From an archaeon (GTDB lineage Archaea; Thermoproteota; Nitrososphaeria; Nitrososphaerales; Gagatemarchaeaceae): a stretch of DNA of 50,559 nt. The position numbers were made by a program, and so were the translations under genes. Positions 23,431-32,400 of the stretch are shown here, in pieces. The notes below the pieces were generated by a model. It had not been told where the DNA came from, did no database searches, and saw nothing but the letters and a program-made list of their open reading frames with translations. The stretch covers positions 1 to 50,559 of the forward strand of contig JAKACC010000005.1 of the NCBI GenBank assembly GCA_021796515.1. Direction: 5' to 3'. Each line of letters begins with the position of its first letter. The stretch's first letter is position 1.

Positions 23431-25052
23431 GGCTAACCGACTTCGAGCGAGCCTCCCTGAGGGACCTCGCGCAGGGCCTTGCCGGTCACTCCGAGGTGTC
23501 GGGGGTGGCCGCGTACGGGTCCAAGGTGGCGGGGTACTCCAGGCCCGACTCGGACTATGATCTGATCGTCGTCCTGAAGCGGTTCAAGGAGGGGGTCCGC
23601 TACAGGTATGTGGGCTCGCCACTGGAGGGTTCGGCTCTGATGGTGGACGAAGGGATGATGGTGGAGGACGCGCGATCCTCTTACCTCGGAGAGTTCGTAG
23701 TGGGTCGGCTGCTCAACGTCTACGAACCGCTCTCAAACAGCGAGCTCTTCCGGTCGGTGGAGCTCGAGTACAAGCGGAGGGTCGCCATCGAGGCGCTCCT
23801 CGACCTCTCCTCGGATTACGGGGAGTTTGGGCGGCACCTTCTGATTCCCTACGATTACTTCCTCTTTGATAAGCTCCACAGGAGGTCTTCCATCTACCCT
23901 CCTGCTGCCTACAGCTATGTCCACACCTACACCTCAAAGCTCGGCGACGAAAACAGGCGGATCTCCATCGAAGGGTTCCGGGCCGCCGTCGAGCCGCTCC
24001 ATGCGAGGGGACTGGTCGTGGCAGACGTGGACGGGGTCAAGATGGTCCCAGAGAAGCTCAGAGGCGACGCCTTCACCAGGGTCCAGTCGATGTTTTCTGT
24101 CACGGCTCGCGGGGTGACGCAGTACGCCGTCCACGGCTACGCGGGAAGGGTCGGTCCCTCGGTTTTCAGCAGGGAAGCGCTGTCGAAGCTTAGGAGGATG
24201 AGGGAGGCCCCGCCTCGCTTCGGCCCCCTCGAGCGTCCCCGGTCGCTCCTGAGGCTGCGGGAAGGCTCGGTGATCCCTGATGCGTCCCTTCTGGTCAGCG
24301 AGCTCGCCGGCATGCTAGGACTCGAGACCTACTCCACAGCAGAGAGGGACATCGGGGAACCCTACTCGACGACGCGGGTGCTCACCTTCACTGCCGGCGC
24401 CATATCGAAGTCGGTGGTCGTGAAGAACTATACAGACGTGAGGTCGCTGAAGTGGGCCCTGCTCGGGGTCTGGGCGTCGGCGGCCAACAAGTTCAGCACG
24501 GGCTCCCTGTCACGGCTGGAGCGGGAGTACGGGTCGACCCTCGCCCTGAGGGACAGGGGGGTGCTCGTCCCGAAGATACTGGCGGTGGCTCCCGCCGAGC
24601 GGATTCTGATCAAGGACTACGTCGAGGGGCCTACGCTCGCCTCGGAGATCAACTCCTTCCTGAAAGGGGGAGCAGAGGAGCTGCGTTCCGTCTCGGCATA
24701 CGGCGCGCTCATGGCGCGGGTCCATGGCGGGGGGATGGCTCTGGGGGACACGAAGCCCAGCAACGTCATAGACGCCAAGGATGGGCTGTATCTCACCGAC
24801 CTGGAGCAGGCTCATGCAGGCGGAGACCAGGCATGGGACGTGGCCGAGTTCCTCTACTACACCGCGAAGCTCTCGAACAAGGAAGACTCGATGAAGAAGG
24901 TGGCCACGGCCTTCCTCGATTCGTACTCGAAGGGGGGCGACAGGACGAGCGTCGCGAAAGCGAGAGGGTCGAAGTACATCGGGCCCTTCAGGCCCTTCCT
25001 CACTCCTGGGATGGCGAGGATGCTGAAGGACCTGATGGCCGCCTATGCCTAG
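23427..25052 (+). CDS. Nucleotidyltransferase-kinase fusion protein
   Basis: 541 residues from a TTG overlapping the previous stop. The N-terminal part has a minimal nucleotidyltransferase motif, AAYGSKVAGYSRPDSDYDLIVV (GS at 31-32, DYD at 43-45), continuing as a pol-beta-like domain. A middle region may be winged helix. The C-terminal third is a kinase-like fold: VVVKNYTDV, ILIKDYVEGPTL, the catalytic loop LGDTKPSNVI (about 440) and TDLEQAHAGGDQAWDVAEF in place of DFG. This recalls Bud32/RIO/WaaP kinases, but the HGDLTTSN of Bud32 is absent and there is no Kae1 domain. The substrate is unknown. It converges on rps27ae with shared stop bases. Confidence 0.75.
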   Translation: MRLTDFERASLRDLAQGLAGHSEVSGVAAYGSKVAGYSRPDSDYDLIVVLKRFKEGVRYRYVGSPLEGSALMVDEGMMVEDARSSYLGEFVVGRLLNVYEPLSNSELFRSVELEYKRRVAIEALLDLSSDYGEFGRHLLIPYDYFLFDKLHRRSSIYPPAAYSYVHTYTSKLGDENRRISIEGFRAAVEPLHARGLVVADVDGVKMVPEKLRGDAFTRVQSMFSVTARGVTQYAVHGYAGRVGPSVFSREALSKLRRMREAPPRFGPLERPRSLLRLREGSVIPDASLLVSELAGMLGLETYSTAERDIGEPYSTTRVLTFTAGAISKSVVVKNYTDVRSLKWALLGVWASAANKFSTGSLSRLEREYGSTLALRDRGVLVPKILAVAPAERILIKDYVEGPTLASEINSFLKGGAEELRSVSAYGALMARVHGGGMALGDTKPSNVIDAKDGLYLTDLEQAHAGGDQAWDVAEFLYYTAKLSNKEDSMKKVATAFLDSYSKGGDRTSVAKARGSKYIGPFRPFLTPGMARMLKDLMAAYA

Positions 25053-25318
25053 GACTTCAGGTAGGTCGTATATCCGCAGTGGCCGCAGGCGAGCCTGTCG
25101 CCGTGCTGGGCCATGAAGTATCCCTTGCCGCACCGCGGGCACTCCTTCCTGAGCCTGCCTAGGGTCTCACCGTCTATCTTGTAGAGCTTGTGGACCTGTA
25201 TCCTCCGCTTCGGGGCTTTCGGCTTCTCTTTCTTCTCCGGCTTCTTCTCTTCGACAGGTGGAGCAGGCTGCGTCGGGGCAGCGGGGGGCGCAGGGGGTGG
25301 AGACGGCTGCTTCGACAA
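25049..25318 (-). CDS. rps27ae: Small ribosomal subunit protein S27ae
   Basis: 89 residues. The zinc ribbon CPRCGKGYFMAQHGDRLACGHCG gives four Cys ligands. An N-terminal extension of about 36 residues is Pro/Ala then Lys/Glu-rich (PPPAPPAAPTQPAPP), longer than in many Archaea. TTG start. The stop uses the same CTAG as the convergent gene. Confidence 0.92.
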   Translation of the reverse strand: MSKQPSPPPAPPAAPTQPAPPVEEKKPEKKEKPKAPKRRIQVHKLYKIDGETLGRLRKECPRCGKGYFMAQHGDRLACGHCGYTTYLKS

Positions 25319-25320
25319 GA

Positions 25321-25662
25321 TTACTTCTTCGCCTCGGGGGCAGGAGTTGCGCCCTTCTTCTTCCTTTCCTGCTTCAGCTTTTCGCGCTCTTCCTTGGTCA
25401 GCGTCCTCTCCTCGAGATGCCTAAGGTGGATTCTTTTCTTAGACCCGGCAGACCCGTACACGTAGAACCTCCCAGTGAGCTTGGTGGTCCCCGATTGGCC
25501 GTCCAGCCGGATCAGAGCGACGTTCTCGGGCGGGACGCCCATCGCCTGGGCTACCGCCGCTATCGCCTCCTTCCTAGATATCTTGCCCGCCCTGTCATCG
25601 AGCGACAGCTCAACATAGGACCTGTCCAGGACCTTGGACTCGGACTTCTTCTCGACCTGCAA
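25321..25662 (-). CDS. rps24e: Small ribosomal subunit protein S24e
   Basis: 113 residues. SRKEAIAAVAQAMGVPPENV, LIRLDGQSGTTKLTGRFYVY and a Lys/Glu-rich tail fit S24e. The TTG start lies 27-34 nt after an ATATTAAG promoter element. Followed by S27ae, the conserved pair. Confidence 0.94.
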   Translation of the reverse strand: MQVEKKSESKVLDRSYVELSLDDRAGKISRKEAIAAVAQAMGVPPENVALIRLDGQSGTTKLTGRFYVYGSAGSKKRIHLRHLEERTLTKEEREKLKQERKKKGATPAPEAKK

Positions 25663-25688
25663 CTTTGGCCCACCCGTATTTCACAAGG

Positions 25689-25696
25689 ATATTAAG
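25689..25696 (-). promoter_or_regulatory. TATA box of rps24e-rps27ae
   Basis: Minus strand CTTAATAT, centred about 30 nt before the TTG start of rps24e. Confidence 0.5.
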
Positions 25697-25725
25697 TTGA
25701 AGAGGCCCCATAAAACGGAGTGAAG

Positions 25726-26247
25726 CTAGGCTACCATCCTGATCCCCATCTTCGCGAGGAGCGCCCTGCTCCTTGATTTCGACACCCCGTCCACCTTCAC
25801 CGCTACGACCCCCACCCCAGGTTGCCCATAGAGTACCAGGGCGGAGACCGGCGCCATCCCGACTGCCAGGAGGGTCATGAGGTCCTCCTCTCCGTCGACG
25901 AGGACCCTCACCGGCTTCCTCCCGCCGAACGCCTCCCTCATTCCCTCGATTGCCTCAACAGTGAGCGTCCCCGCGGGGTTCTTCACCTCCACGAGCCTGA
26001 TGTAAGGGACCGACGGCGGCTCTCTCTTGTCCCGCCTCTCCAAGCCGTCCACTACCTGGATGTCGGGAACCCTGCCGAGGGACCCGGCGGTCTCCGTCAC
26101 CCTGTCTCCGACCGTGATAAGCATCGGAGACCCGGTCAGGAGCCGCTTGAAACCCGCTTCCGCCGATTCATCCGTGTCGAAGACACGCCCCAAGGGGGCC
26201 GAGAGGGTCTGCCTCAGCTCTCCCGGGAGCTTATAGGCCCGAGGCAA
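25726..26247 (-). CDS. GTP-dependent dephospho-CoA kinase (DUF359)
   Basis: Archaeal enzyme for the last step of coenzyme A synthesis. 173 residues with ITVGDRVTETAG, VPDIQVVDGLERR, VKNPAGTLT, VDGEEDLMTLLAVGMAPVSA and LYGQPGVGVV, the family pattern including the acidic GTP/Mg-binding segments. TTG start. It lies between Spt4 and S24e, the conserved archaeal position. Confidence 0.92.
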   Translation of the reverse strand: MPRAYKLPGELRQTLSAPLGRVFDTDESAEAGFKRLLTGSPMLITVGDRVTETAGSLGRVPDIQVVDGLERRDKREPPSVPYIRLVEVKNPAGTLTVEAIEGMREAFGGRKPVRVLVDGEEDLMTLLAVGMAPVSALVLYGQPGVGVVAVKVDGVSKSRSRALLAKMGIRMVA

Positions 26248-26251
26248 GGGG

Positions 26252-26437
26252 CTAGCTTACCTTTAGCGCGTACCTGCCTGGCTTCGCGATCCCAAGGGTC
26301 TTTGCGACCTGGGACTTCTCAGCGTTGATTATGACTATGAGCCCCGACCACTCTTTGCTGAGCTCGGTCGAGCCGTCGTTGGGACATGCCTTCTCGGTCG
26401 TCAGCGCCTTGCACTTGCGGCAGGCGAGTTCCCTCAT
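26252..26437 (-). CDS. spt4: Transcription elongation factor Spt4 (RpoE2)
   Basis: 61-residue zinc protein that dimerises with Spt5. ACRKCKALT and KACPNDGSTELSKEWSGLIV have the zinc ligand pattern with Cys-Pro-Asn; IINAEKSQVAKTLGIAKPG RYAL is the conserved end. It is separated from rpo7 by 6 nt. Confidence 0.94.
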   Translation of the reverse strand: MRELACRKCKALTTEKACPNDGSTELSKEWSGLIVIINAEKSQVAKTLGIAKPGRYALKVS

Positions 26438-26443
26438 CGTCTA

Positions 26444-27028
26444 TTACTTCTCCGTTCTTTCGGCAGCCTTGCGGGCCTTCCCTGCCTTTGCGACCTCTTC
26501 GTCGATCCACTCGAAGGCGCCGAGGAACGGCTGCCTGCAGGTGACCCCTATCTTCCCCATGGATATCCCGTGGCCGAGACTGACCGCCGTTATCCTCACC
26601 CTGACCTTGCTCCCGACCCGAAGGGTCCTCTTGCTCTGGGAGGCGGTGATGATTCCAGATTTCACGTCGCTGGTGAGATAGTCGTCCGTTATCTGGCTCA
26701 GGTGCAGCAACGCATCGGCCGGTCCGATCCTGACGAACGCGCCGAAGTCTGTGACCTCGACTACCTCTCCCTCGACCAGCTCCTGCTTCAGGGGGTAGAA
26801 GGAGAGCACCTCGAACTTCACTCTGTGGTATGTCGCGCCGTCCCCGGCGATGATCTTGCCCACCTTGTCCACGTCCACCTTCGTGACCAGGACGAGGTAC
26901 CCTTGGTCCGGATTGATGGTGCTCTCGTACTTTAGCTTCAGCAGCTCGAGAGCCACCTTCTCGAGGGGAGACCCAAACTTCTCGGGGGGGACCCTGACTA
27001 CGTCGTTGAGTTCGACTAGTTGAAACAT
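26444..27028 (-). CDS. rpo7: RNA polymerase subunit Rpo7 (E1)
   Basis: Stalk subunit, partner of Rpo4. 194 residues with an N-terminal RNP-like domain (NDVVRVPPEKFGSPLEKVAL) and an S1 OB fold (VVEVTDFGAFVRIGPADALL HLSQITDDY). A TATA-like GATTAAAAT at 27067-27075 is about 43 nt upstream, so a short leader is expected. Confidence 0.95.
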   Translation of the reverse strand: MFQLVELNDVVRVPPEKFGSPLEKVALELLKLKYESTINPDQGYLVLVTKVDVDKVGKIIAGDGATYHRVKFEVLSFYPLKQELVEGEVVEVTDFGAFVRIGPADALLHLSQITDDYLTSDVKSGIITASQSKRTLRVGSKVRVRITAVSLGHGISMGKIGVTCRQPFLGAFEWIDEEVAKAGKARKAAERTEK

Positions 27029-27103
27029 GAACTATCCAGAAACTATCGCACCCCTTTGAATCAGCGATTTTAATCTTTAGCCGCCATGAGACGGACGCTC
27101 CCC

Positions 27104-29044
27104 TCATCCCAGTGAAGGGGGGAGTGCCCTCTTATGGGCGGACTTGCGGTGCAGCTCCAGGGCCTTCCTGACCGCGCTCCTTGGGAGCCCTGCGTCGGCT
27201 GCCGCCTCGTCAACGCCCGTCTTCAGGTCGAAGAGGGAGTGGAGGGCGACGTCCAGCCTGTCGTATTCGGCCGGGAGCTCGTCGCTGGCCCTCTGGCCCG
27301 GCCAGAGCTGAGGGGAAGCCGGCTTGTCGACGACGCGCCTAGGCAGGCCTAGGTGGGCACCGAGCTGGCGGGTCTGAGTCTTGTAGAGGTGGACTATAGG
27401 GAGGAAGTCGACCCCGCCGTCCCCGAACTTGGTATTGCCGCAGAACACGTAGCTACCATTTCGCTCAACGAGCACGTTCTCAAACGGAGGGACTGACGGA
27501 CACCATACTTTGCCCTCGTAGTGAACCTTCTTCGCATTGGAATTCCGAATCGTGCGGCCCCTCTTCACCTTGCGGGCATAGATAATTTCGTACGATTTCG
27601 AGGACCTGGTGATTTTGCCACTCTTCAGTCTTGATATCCTCGTGGTTCTAGTTCGGACTTTTGGCATCCTTCCGATTTTCACGCACAACTGAACAAAATC
27701 GTCCTTCAAGCGGGATGAGCTTGTGTGATAGACCTCCCCCTTCCCCTCGCTGCCATCGCTAGCCCTTAGGCCGTGAAGCAGGAAGGTCAGATAGTTTGAG
27801 GGGTACTCGAGTATCCATGGGGGGATGTGCTTCTGACGAGCGCCGAATCCGCACTGACTGAACAGGTCAAACAACCCTTTAGATGGGACTCTCACCAAAT
27901 CTCTCGTCAAGGAGTAGCTGATTTCGTACCTCTCGAGGATTCGGATGAGTCGTTGGCGGGCATCCGCTTTGGTATAATTCGGGAGCGCGAAGTCGGTCTC
28001 ATACGTATCATATGCCTTCATCCTGGGCCTGGAGACCTGTGGTGAAAGAGCGAGGACTCTTCCTCTGGCGTCTCGGACCCGCGCGTGATGTTCGCCTCTT
28101 GTGAAGTCGGAATCCACGGGGACTACCGTCGTTCCCCTTGCAGCACAACCATCCCCGATGAACAACCCGAAGACAAAGAGCAGATCCTCCATACGAACTG
28201 AAATCGTTCGAACAACATGTCTTTGGCTGAAAGTAACCTGGAACTCCGTGGGAAGGTCTCCCACTCCGTCCCATCCTGCAGGTGTCGGAACGACTGTATA
28301 CTTGCGCCGTAGACATTCCTGCGCCGGTCGAAAGACCGGCTTTACATCTTGATAGTCTCCGGTGGATGATGGAATAACAAGCATCCGATGGTTCGGGGTA
28401 ACCATGATGTCTGCATTTCTAGACCTGAAGTTAATCATCTCTCCATTATAATCGAAGACGAAAACGTCATCGACCTTCGATTCCTTGACTTTCTTGGTAG
28501 TGGGGTCGAATGAAAACACGACGTCGTCTGCCTTGAGTCCACCGATTCCCTTCGGACCTTGCTTGGTTACGACGCGCGTCTTCTCGTCGTAACAGAAATA
28601 GCCCAGTAGGTTCTCACTCCGGTCGTCAGTCCCTGCAACCAAGTAATTCATCTTGTTCGCGTAGAAATAGAGGATACTCATTCGTATCCGTGCCTGGAGA
28701 TTGGCGTACGGCATCCGGGCTTTTCCGTCTCCCAGAGCAGACAAAAGCGATTCGAGGATAGGGGATATTCTAACAATCGCCGACCTTATCCCCCAAGACT
28801 CCACCAGCGATTGAGCGTCATCCATATCCCCCTTGGGCGTGTGGTCTGACGGCAAAAGCAGGCCAAAGACCTTGCTCTTCCCCAGTGCCCTGACGCACAG
28901 CGCTCCGACGACCGCGCTATCTATGCCACCGCTCAGCCCGACCACCGCCCCCTCGGCCCCCGCCCCGGCGACTGTCCTCCTGATGAACGCAGAGATGCGC
29001 TCCGCCTCCAGAGGGGCGTCCAGGTCTAATCCGATAGGCGCCAC
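27104..29044 (-). CDS. nadE: NH3-dependent NAD+ synthetase with intein
   Basis: Converts deamido-NAD to NAD. The reading frame has 646 residues; removing the 387-residue intein leaves a 259-residue enzyme, the normal archaeal size. The ATP-pyrophosphatase loop is GLSGGIDSAVVG (36-47). The intein interrupts YLVAGTDDRSENLLGYF / TKFGDGGVDFLP, the most conserved loop near the substrates. The C-terminal part has PASPQLWPGQRASDELPAEY. The GTG start is close to GAGGAGGG and about 25-32 nt from a TTAAGAC element. It sits between PIN/aIF2-gamma and rpo7 on the same strand. Confidence 0.95.
   Translation of the reverse strand: MAPIGLDLDAPLEAERISAFIRRTVAGAGAEGAVVGLSGGIDSAVVGALCVRALGKSKVFGLLLPSDHTPKGDMDDAQSLVESWGIRSAIVRISPILESLLSALGDGKARMPYANLQARIRMSILYFYANKMNYLVAGTDDRSENLLGYFCYDEKTRVVTKQGPKGIGGLKADDVVFSFDPTTKKVKESKVDDVFVFDYNGEMINFRSRNADIMVTPNHRMLVIPSSTGDYQDVKPVFRPAQECLRRKYTVVPTPAGWDGVGDLPTEFQVTFSQRHVVRTISVRMEDLLFVFGLFIGDGCAARGTTVVPVDSDFTRGEHHARVRDARGRVLALSPQVSRPRMKAYDTYETDFALPNYTKADARQRLIRILERYEISYSLTRDLVRVPSKGLFDLFSQCGFGARQKHIPPWILEYPSNYLTFLLHGLRASDGSEGKGEVYHTSSSRLKDDFVQLCVKIGRMPKVRTRTTRISRLKSGKITRSSKSYEIIYARKVKRGRTIRNSNAKKVHYEGKVWCPSVPPFENVLVERNGSYVFCGNTKFGDGGVDFLPIVHLYKTQTRQLGAHLGLPRRVVDKPASPQLWPGQRASDELPAEYDRLDVALHSLFDLKTGVDEAAADAGLPRSAVRKALELHRKSAHKRALPPSLG
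27434..28594 (-). mobile_element. Intein in nadE with LAGLIDADG endonuclease
   Basis: 387 residues, from Cys1 (CYDEKTRVV) to terminal Asn (YVFCGN), followed by Thr as +1 nucleophile. Block B is VTPNHRMLV. Endonuclease motifs are LFVFGLFIGDG and LLHGLRASDG, both with the acidic residue, so homing activity may persist. The penultimate residue is Gly instead of the usual His, a known but less common arrangement that can slow Asn cyclisation. The insertion boundary is exact because the extein halves rejoin a family-conserved loop. Confidence 0.93.
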
Positions 29045-29098
29045 CCCCTCCTCGCCGCAGTCCAGCGTCTTAACTGCTTTCAGAACGTGAGGCCAGGG

Positions 29099-29464
29099 TC
29101 AGACGAGGCGTACCCTGCCGCCGCCGAGGGTTATCGCTCCGACGTGGGCTGCCTTCAGGGACCTAAGGAGCTCAGAGTCTACGGTGGCTACGACGGACCC
29201 CGATGTCTTGGCGGCCGAGACTATCTCATCGTCCACTCTGGCGCCCCCGCACCGCTCCGAAGAGAACTTTGAAGAGAGTTCGAGGGCTACCCTGGCGGTC
29301 CGGGCCCTGCTGCCGCCCTCTGACGCCAGGCTCTCCAGCTCCGACTTCACGCACGCCAGGAGGATGGGACGGAACTCTCCGACGATTTCGACCGTGTCTT
29401 CGAACCAGGTGGTCGGTCTCTCGACCACGGCCATCAGGAAGCTGCTGTCGAAGATGACCTGCAA
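29099..29464 (-). CDS. PIN-domain protein
   Basis: 121-residue PIN-fold ribonuclease-like protein. Acidic residues are visible in VIFDSSFLM, VKSELESLA, DDEIVSAA and ATVDSELL, consistent with a metal site. It follows aIF2-gamma by 3 nt, an association seen in many Archaea where the gene resembles the rRNA-processing Fcf1/Utp24 or VapC9 type. No antitoxin-like partner is adjacent, so a housekeeping role is likelier than a toxin. Confidence 0.85.
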   Translation of the reverse strand: MQVIFDSSFLMAVVERPTTWFEDTVEIVGEFRPILLACVKSELESLASEGGSRARTARVALELSSKFSSERCGGARVDDEIVSAAKTSGSVVATVDSELLRSLKAAHVGAITLGGGRVRLV

Positions 29465-29467
29465 ACC

Positions 29468-32400
29468 CTATTTCAGGACGCCCGAGCCGATGAGGCGCCA
29501 CCTTTCGGCGATTCTCCTGCTTATCGCAGCCCGCATCCCCATCTCTGTCGACACGGGCTTCTTGAGGTCCAGCTCCACGACGTCCCCCCTCACGGAGGTG
29601 GCCACAGCCAGCGACGACGCCGTCCCGAGGTTTAGCCTGACGGTCTCTCCAAGCTTGACCTTCTCCACCTTTACGAGGTCTGCCGACCCGACTGCCGTCT
29701 CGAGGAGCGTCACGTCCAGCGTGACGTGCTCGAGGGTGTCTGGAAGGGTCCCCACCCTGCCTATCACGCTCCCGACCATCTGGTCCCCTTTCACGAAGGT
29801 CGGGTCGAGGTGGGTGCCCACGGCGACCAGCCCGCCGGGGCCGACCCTCTCTGTCTGGCCGGCGCCTGTCTCAAGGCTCGACACTCTTGTGATCACAGGG
29901 ATGAACTTCCCGCTCCTCTCTTCGACCATGCCGGGCCGCAGTTCGATCTCGTCTCCGACCTTTAGCTCGCCCCTGGTGAGGCTCCCCCCCAGCACCCCAC
30001 CGACCAGGCCTCCGATCTCATTCCCTGGCCTGTTGACGTCGAAGCTTCTCACGACATACATCAGGGGGCTGGCTCCTGCATCCCTTTTGGGGGTCGGAAT
30101 CACATCCTCGATGGCCTGAATCAGAGCGTCTATGTTGAGCTGTTGCTGCGCCGAAATGGGGATGATTGGAGCGCTTCCGGCGACCGTGCCCGAGACGAAC
30201 TTCTGTATCTGTTCGTGGTTCCGCTCGGCTTCCTGGTCGGTGACCAGGTCGATTTTGTTTTGGGCGATGACTATATTCTTCATCCCCAGCATCTGGAGCG
30301 CCTGAAGGTGCTCCCGGGTCTGAGGCTTCGGGACGGGCTCGTTGGCCGCGATTACCAGCAGAGCCCCGTCCATCAGGAAGGCGCCCGCGAGCATGTTCGT
30401 CATCAGGCTCTCGTGGCCTGGGCAGTCGACGAAGCTCACGGCTCTGAGGAAGCCCGTCTTCTTGCCGCATACGGGGCACTTCGCGCTGGTCGAGTACGAG
30501 GCTACCCCATGATCCTCCGCGCATCTGTAGAATGCGGCGTCGGCGTAGCCAACCTTGATCGTGATGCCCCGCTTCAGCTCTTCACTGTGGGCGCTCGCCC
30601 AGATGCCGGTGATCGCTTGGGTCAAGCTAGTGTTATGCGCTATCAGGGCTCCAGTGCCTGCGACGAAGTTCGAATGCTCGGGCACAGTGAGGTCGTAGAT
30701 CTTCCCCTCGTACGGCTCGACTTCGACAGCACGCACGCTGTCGAACTCGAGGGGGGTGGTGGCCAGGGCCGCCAACTGGTCCAAAGCGGGCCCGAGTTCT
30801 CTGAGGCGCTCCAAGGTCCTCTTCGATACGAAGTCGACGACAGTCGCGCGTTCTTCAGCGGTAGGGCGGTCGAGGATTCTGGTGAGCTTTTTCCGGCTCA
30901 TGCCCATTTCACGGGCTATTTGTTCAAGCGGGATGGCCGCCGTGGAGAGGTGCTCGCTCATCTGCTTCCAATCCTTGGAAAGCCTTGAGAGGGAATCGTC
31001 TATCAAGCCGAGGTGGTCCTGAATGGACTGGACGAGGGTGAGCAGCTTCGGCCTGGAAATCCGGCCCGTTCTGGCGGAGGACTCGTATGCCTTGTACCAT
31101 GCGGAGGCCTTAATCCCAGGCCTAGTCCCTGGCGACCGGAAACCTTCCCTCGTCAGGCCAGATCCCCGGAGGACTGACCGCAGTAATCGCGCGTCGACGG
31201 GCATGCTCAAGTCGCTCTCTTTACTGGGAATCGAGATTCTGCCGAGGTACTCGATGAGGGCTTTTTGCTTTCTGGGGGCTTCGAATCCGATGTTCGTCGC
31301 GAAGAGCTGAAGGTTCCTCCGCCCTGAAATGCTGAGCCTGTGGTAGGTCTTCCTTCCTCCCTTCACCTTCCGTGATACGGTCCCGAATCGACCGATGATT
31401 CCAAAGGAGCCGAGCAGGTACGAAATCACGACGATGTTCTTTGGATTGGCCTGAGAAACTGAAACCTGTCCTGCCTTCGTGTTGAATTCGCCGTCGAGCG
31501 TCAGGAACCAGCGGAGAAAGATGGCCCTCTGCTTGGTCGTGAGTCGGCACACCCAAGTTTGTATGGCCGATTCGAGCTTGTTCCCGGGGACGAATCCGAA
31601 CTTGAACCTGAGGTAGTCCACAAGCGGCGTGTTGTTTATTCTGTAAATCCCTCCCCCGTAGGAGTGAACCTCTGCGCCGAGTTTGTCTCTGGTGATCCTT
31701 AGGAATGAATTGAGCATGTCTATCTCCACGGTTTGGGTTACCTCCACGAAACCCTTCCCACTCGACCCTTCGGACCAGACAAAGGCCAGCCACCTCACCA
31801 GGTCGTCGTCCATGTCGAACTCCTTCAACCTGCGGATGTGGCGTGCGCTTCCCCGCCTTTGGACGGCAAGGTACTCACCGGGCGAGAGGCGAGCCACCGA
31901 GGTCTCTGAGAACCATTTTAGAAGCCTCTCCTTCGGGCGACCTTGGATGGGGCGCGAGCCGTCAAGAATCCTCTTCCACGTCTTGTAGTCAATCCCTGCC
32001 TCACGGCACAGCCTGTCGTTCGAAGCTCCAGCCAGTATGCGCAGCTGATCGATTTCTCGGGGCTTGAGAGCGGCGAAAACCCTGAATCCCTCTGTGATGG
32101 TTTCAATCCTCTGGTAATCCTGCCACCTCACTATCTCGTAGGCTGCCTGTAGCCTGCTGAACGGATCCGGGAACTGATACCCCTCTGTGAGCGGAATCTG
32201 GGACAGGAAGGCGACGTGGTCTCCCGGCCGCAACTCGCTTGACTTCACCCATACCACTTTCCCGCCTCGGTTGATCAGAAGGGGGTGTTCGGGGGTGACG
32301 GCGATAGTCCGTCCTGTTCCAGTCCTGACCTTGTAGATGGGGCCCCTGTAGTCCTGCATATAGAAGAGGGAGCTTGCTTTCTTTGCCTCGAATTTCGTAT

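Noticed and set aside
23427-25052. Calling the fusion protein Kae1-Bud32
   Set aside because: No ASKHA/Kae1 motifs are present and the kinase loop is LGDTKPSN rather than HGDLTTSN; only a general kinase-like label is justified.
24452-25162. 236-codon plus-strand frame inside the kinase fusion gene
   Set aside because: Gly/Arg-rich out-of-frame reading, overlapping both the fusion gene and rps27ae.
29099-29464. Toxin-antitoxin pair based on the PIN protein
   Set aside because: No small antitoxin gene is adjacent, and the aIF2 gamma-PIN association is a stable archaeal gene order.
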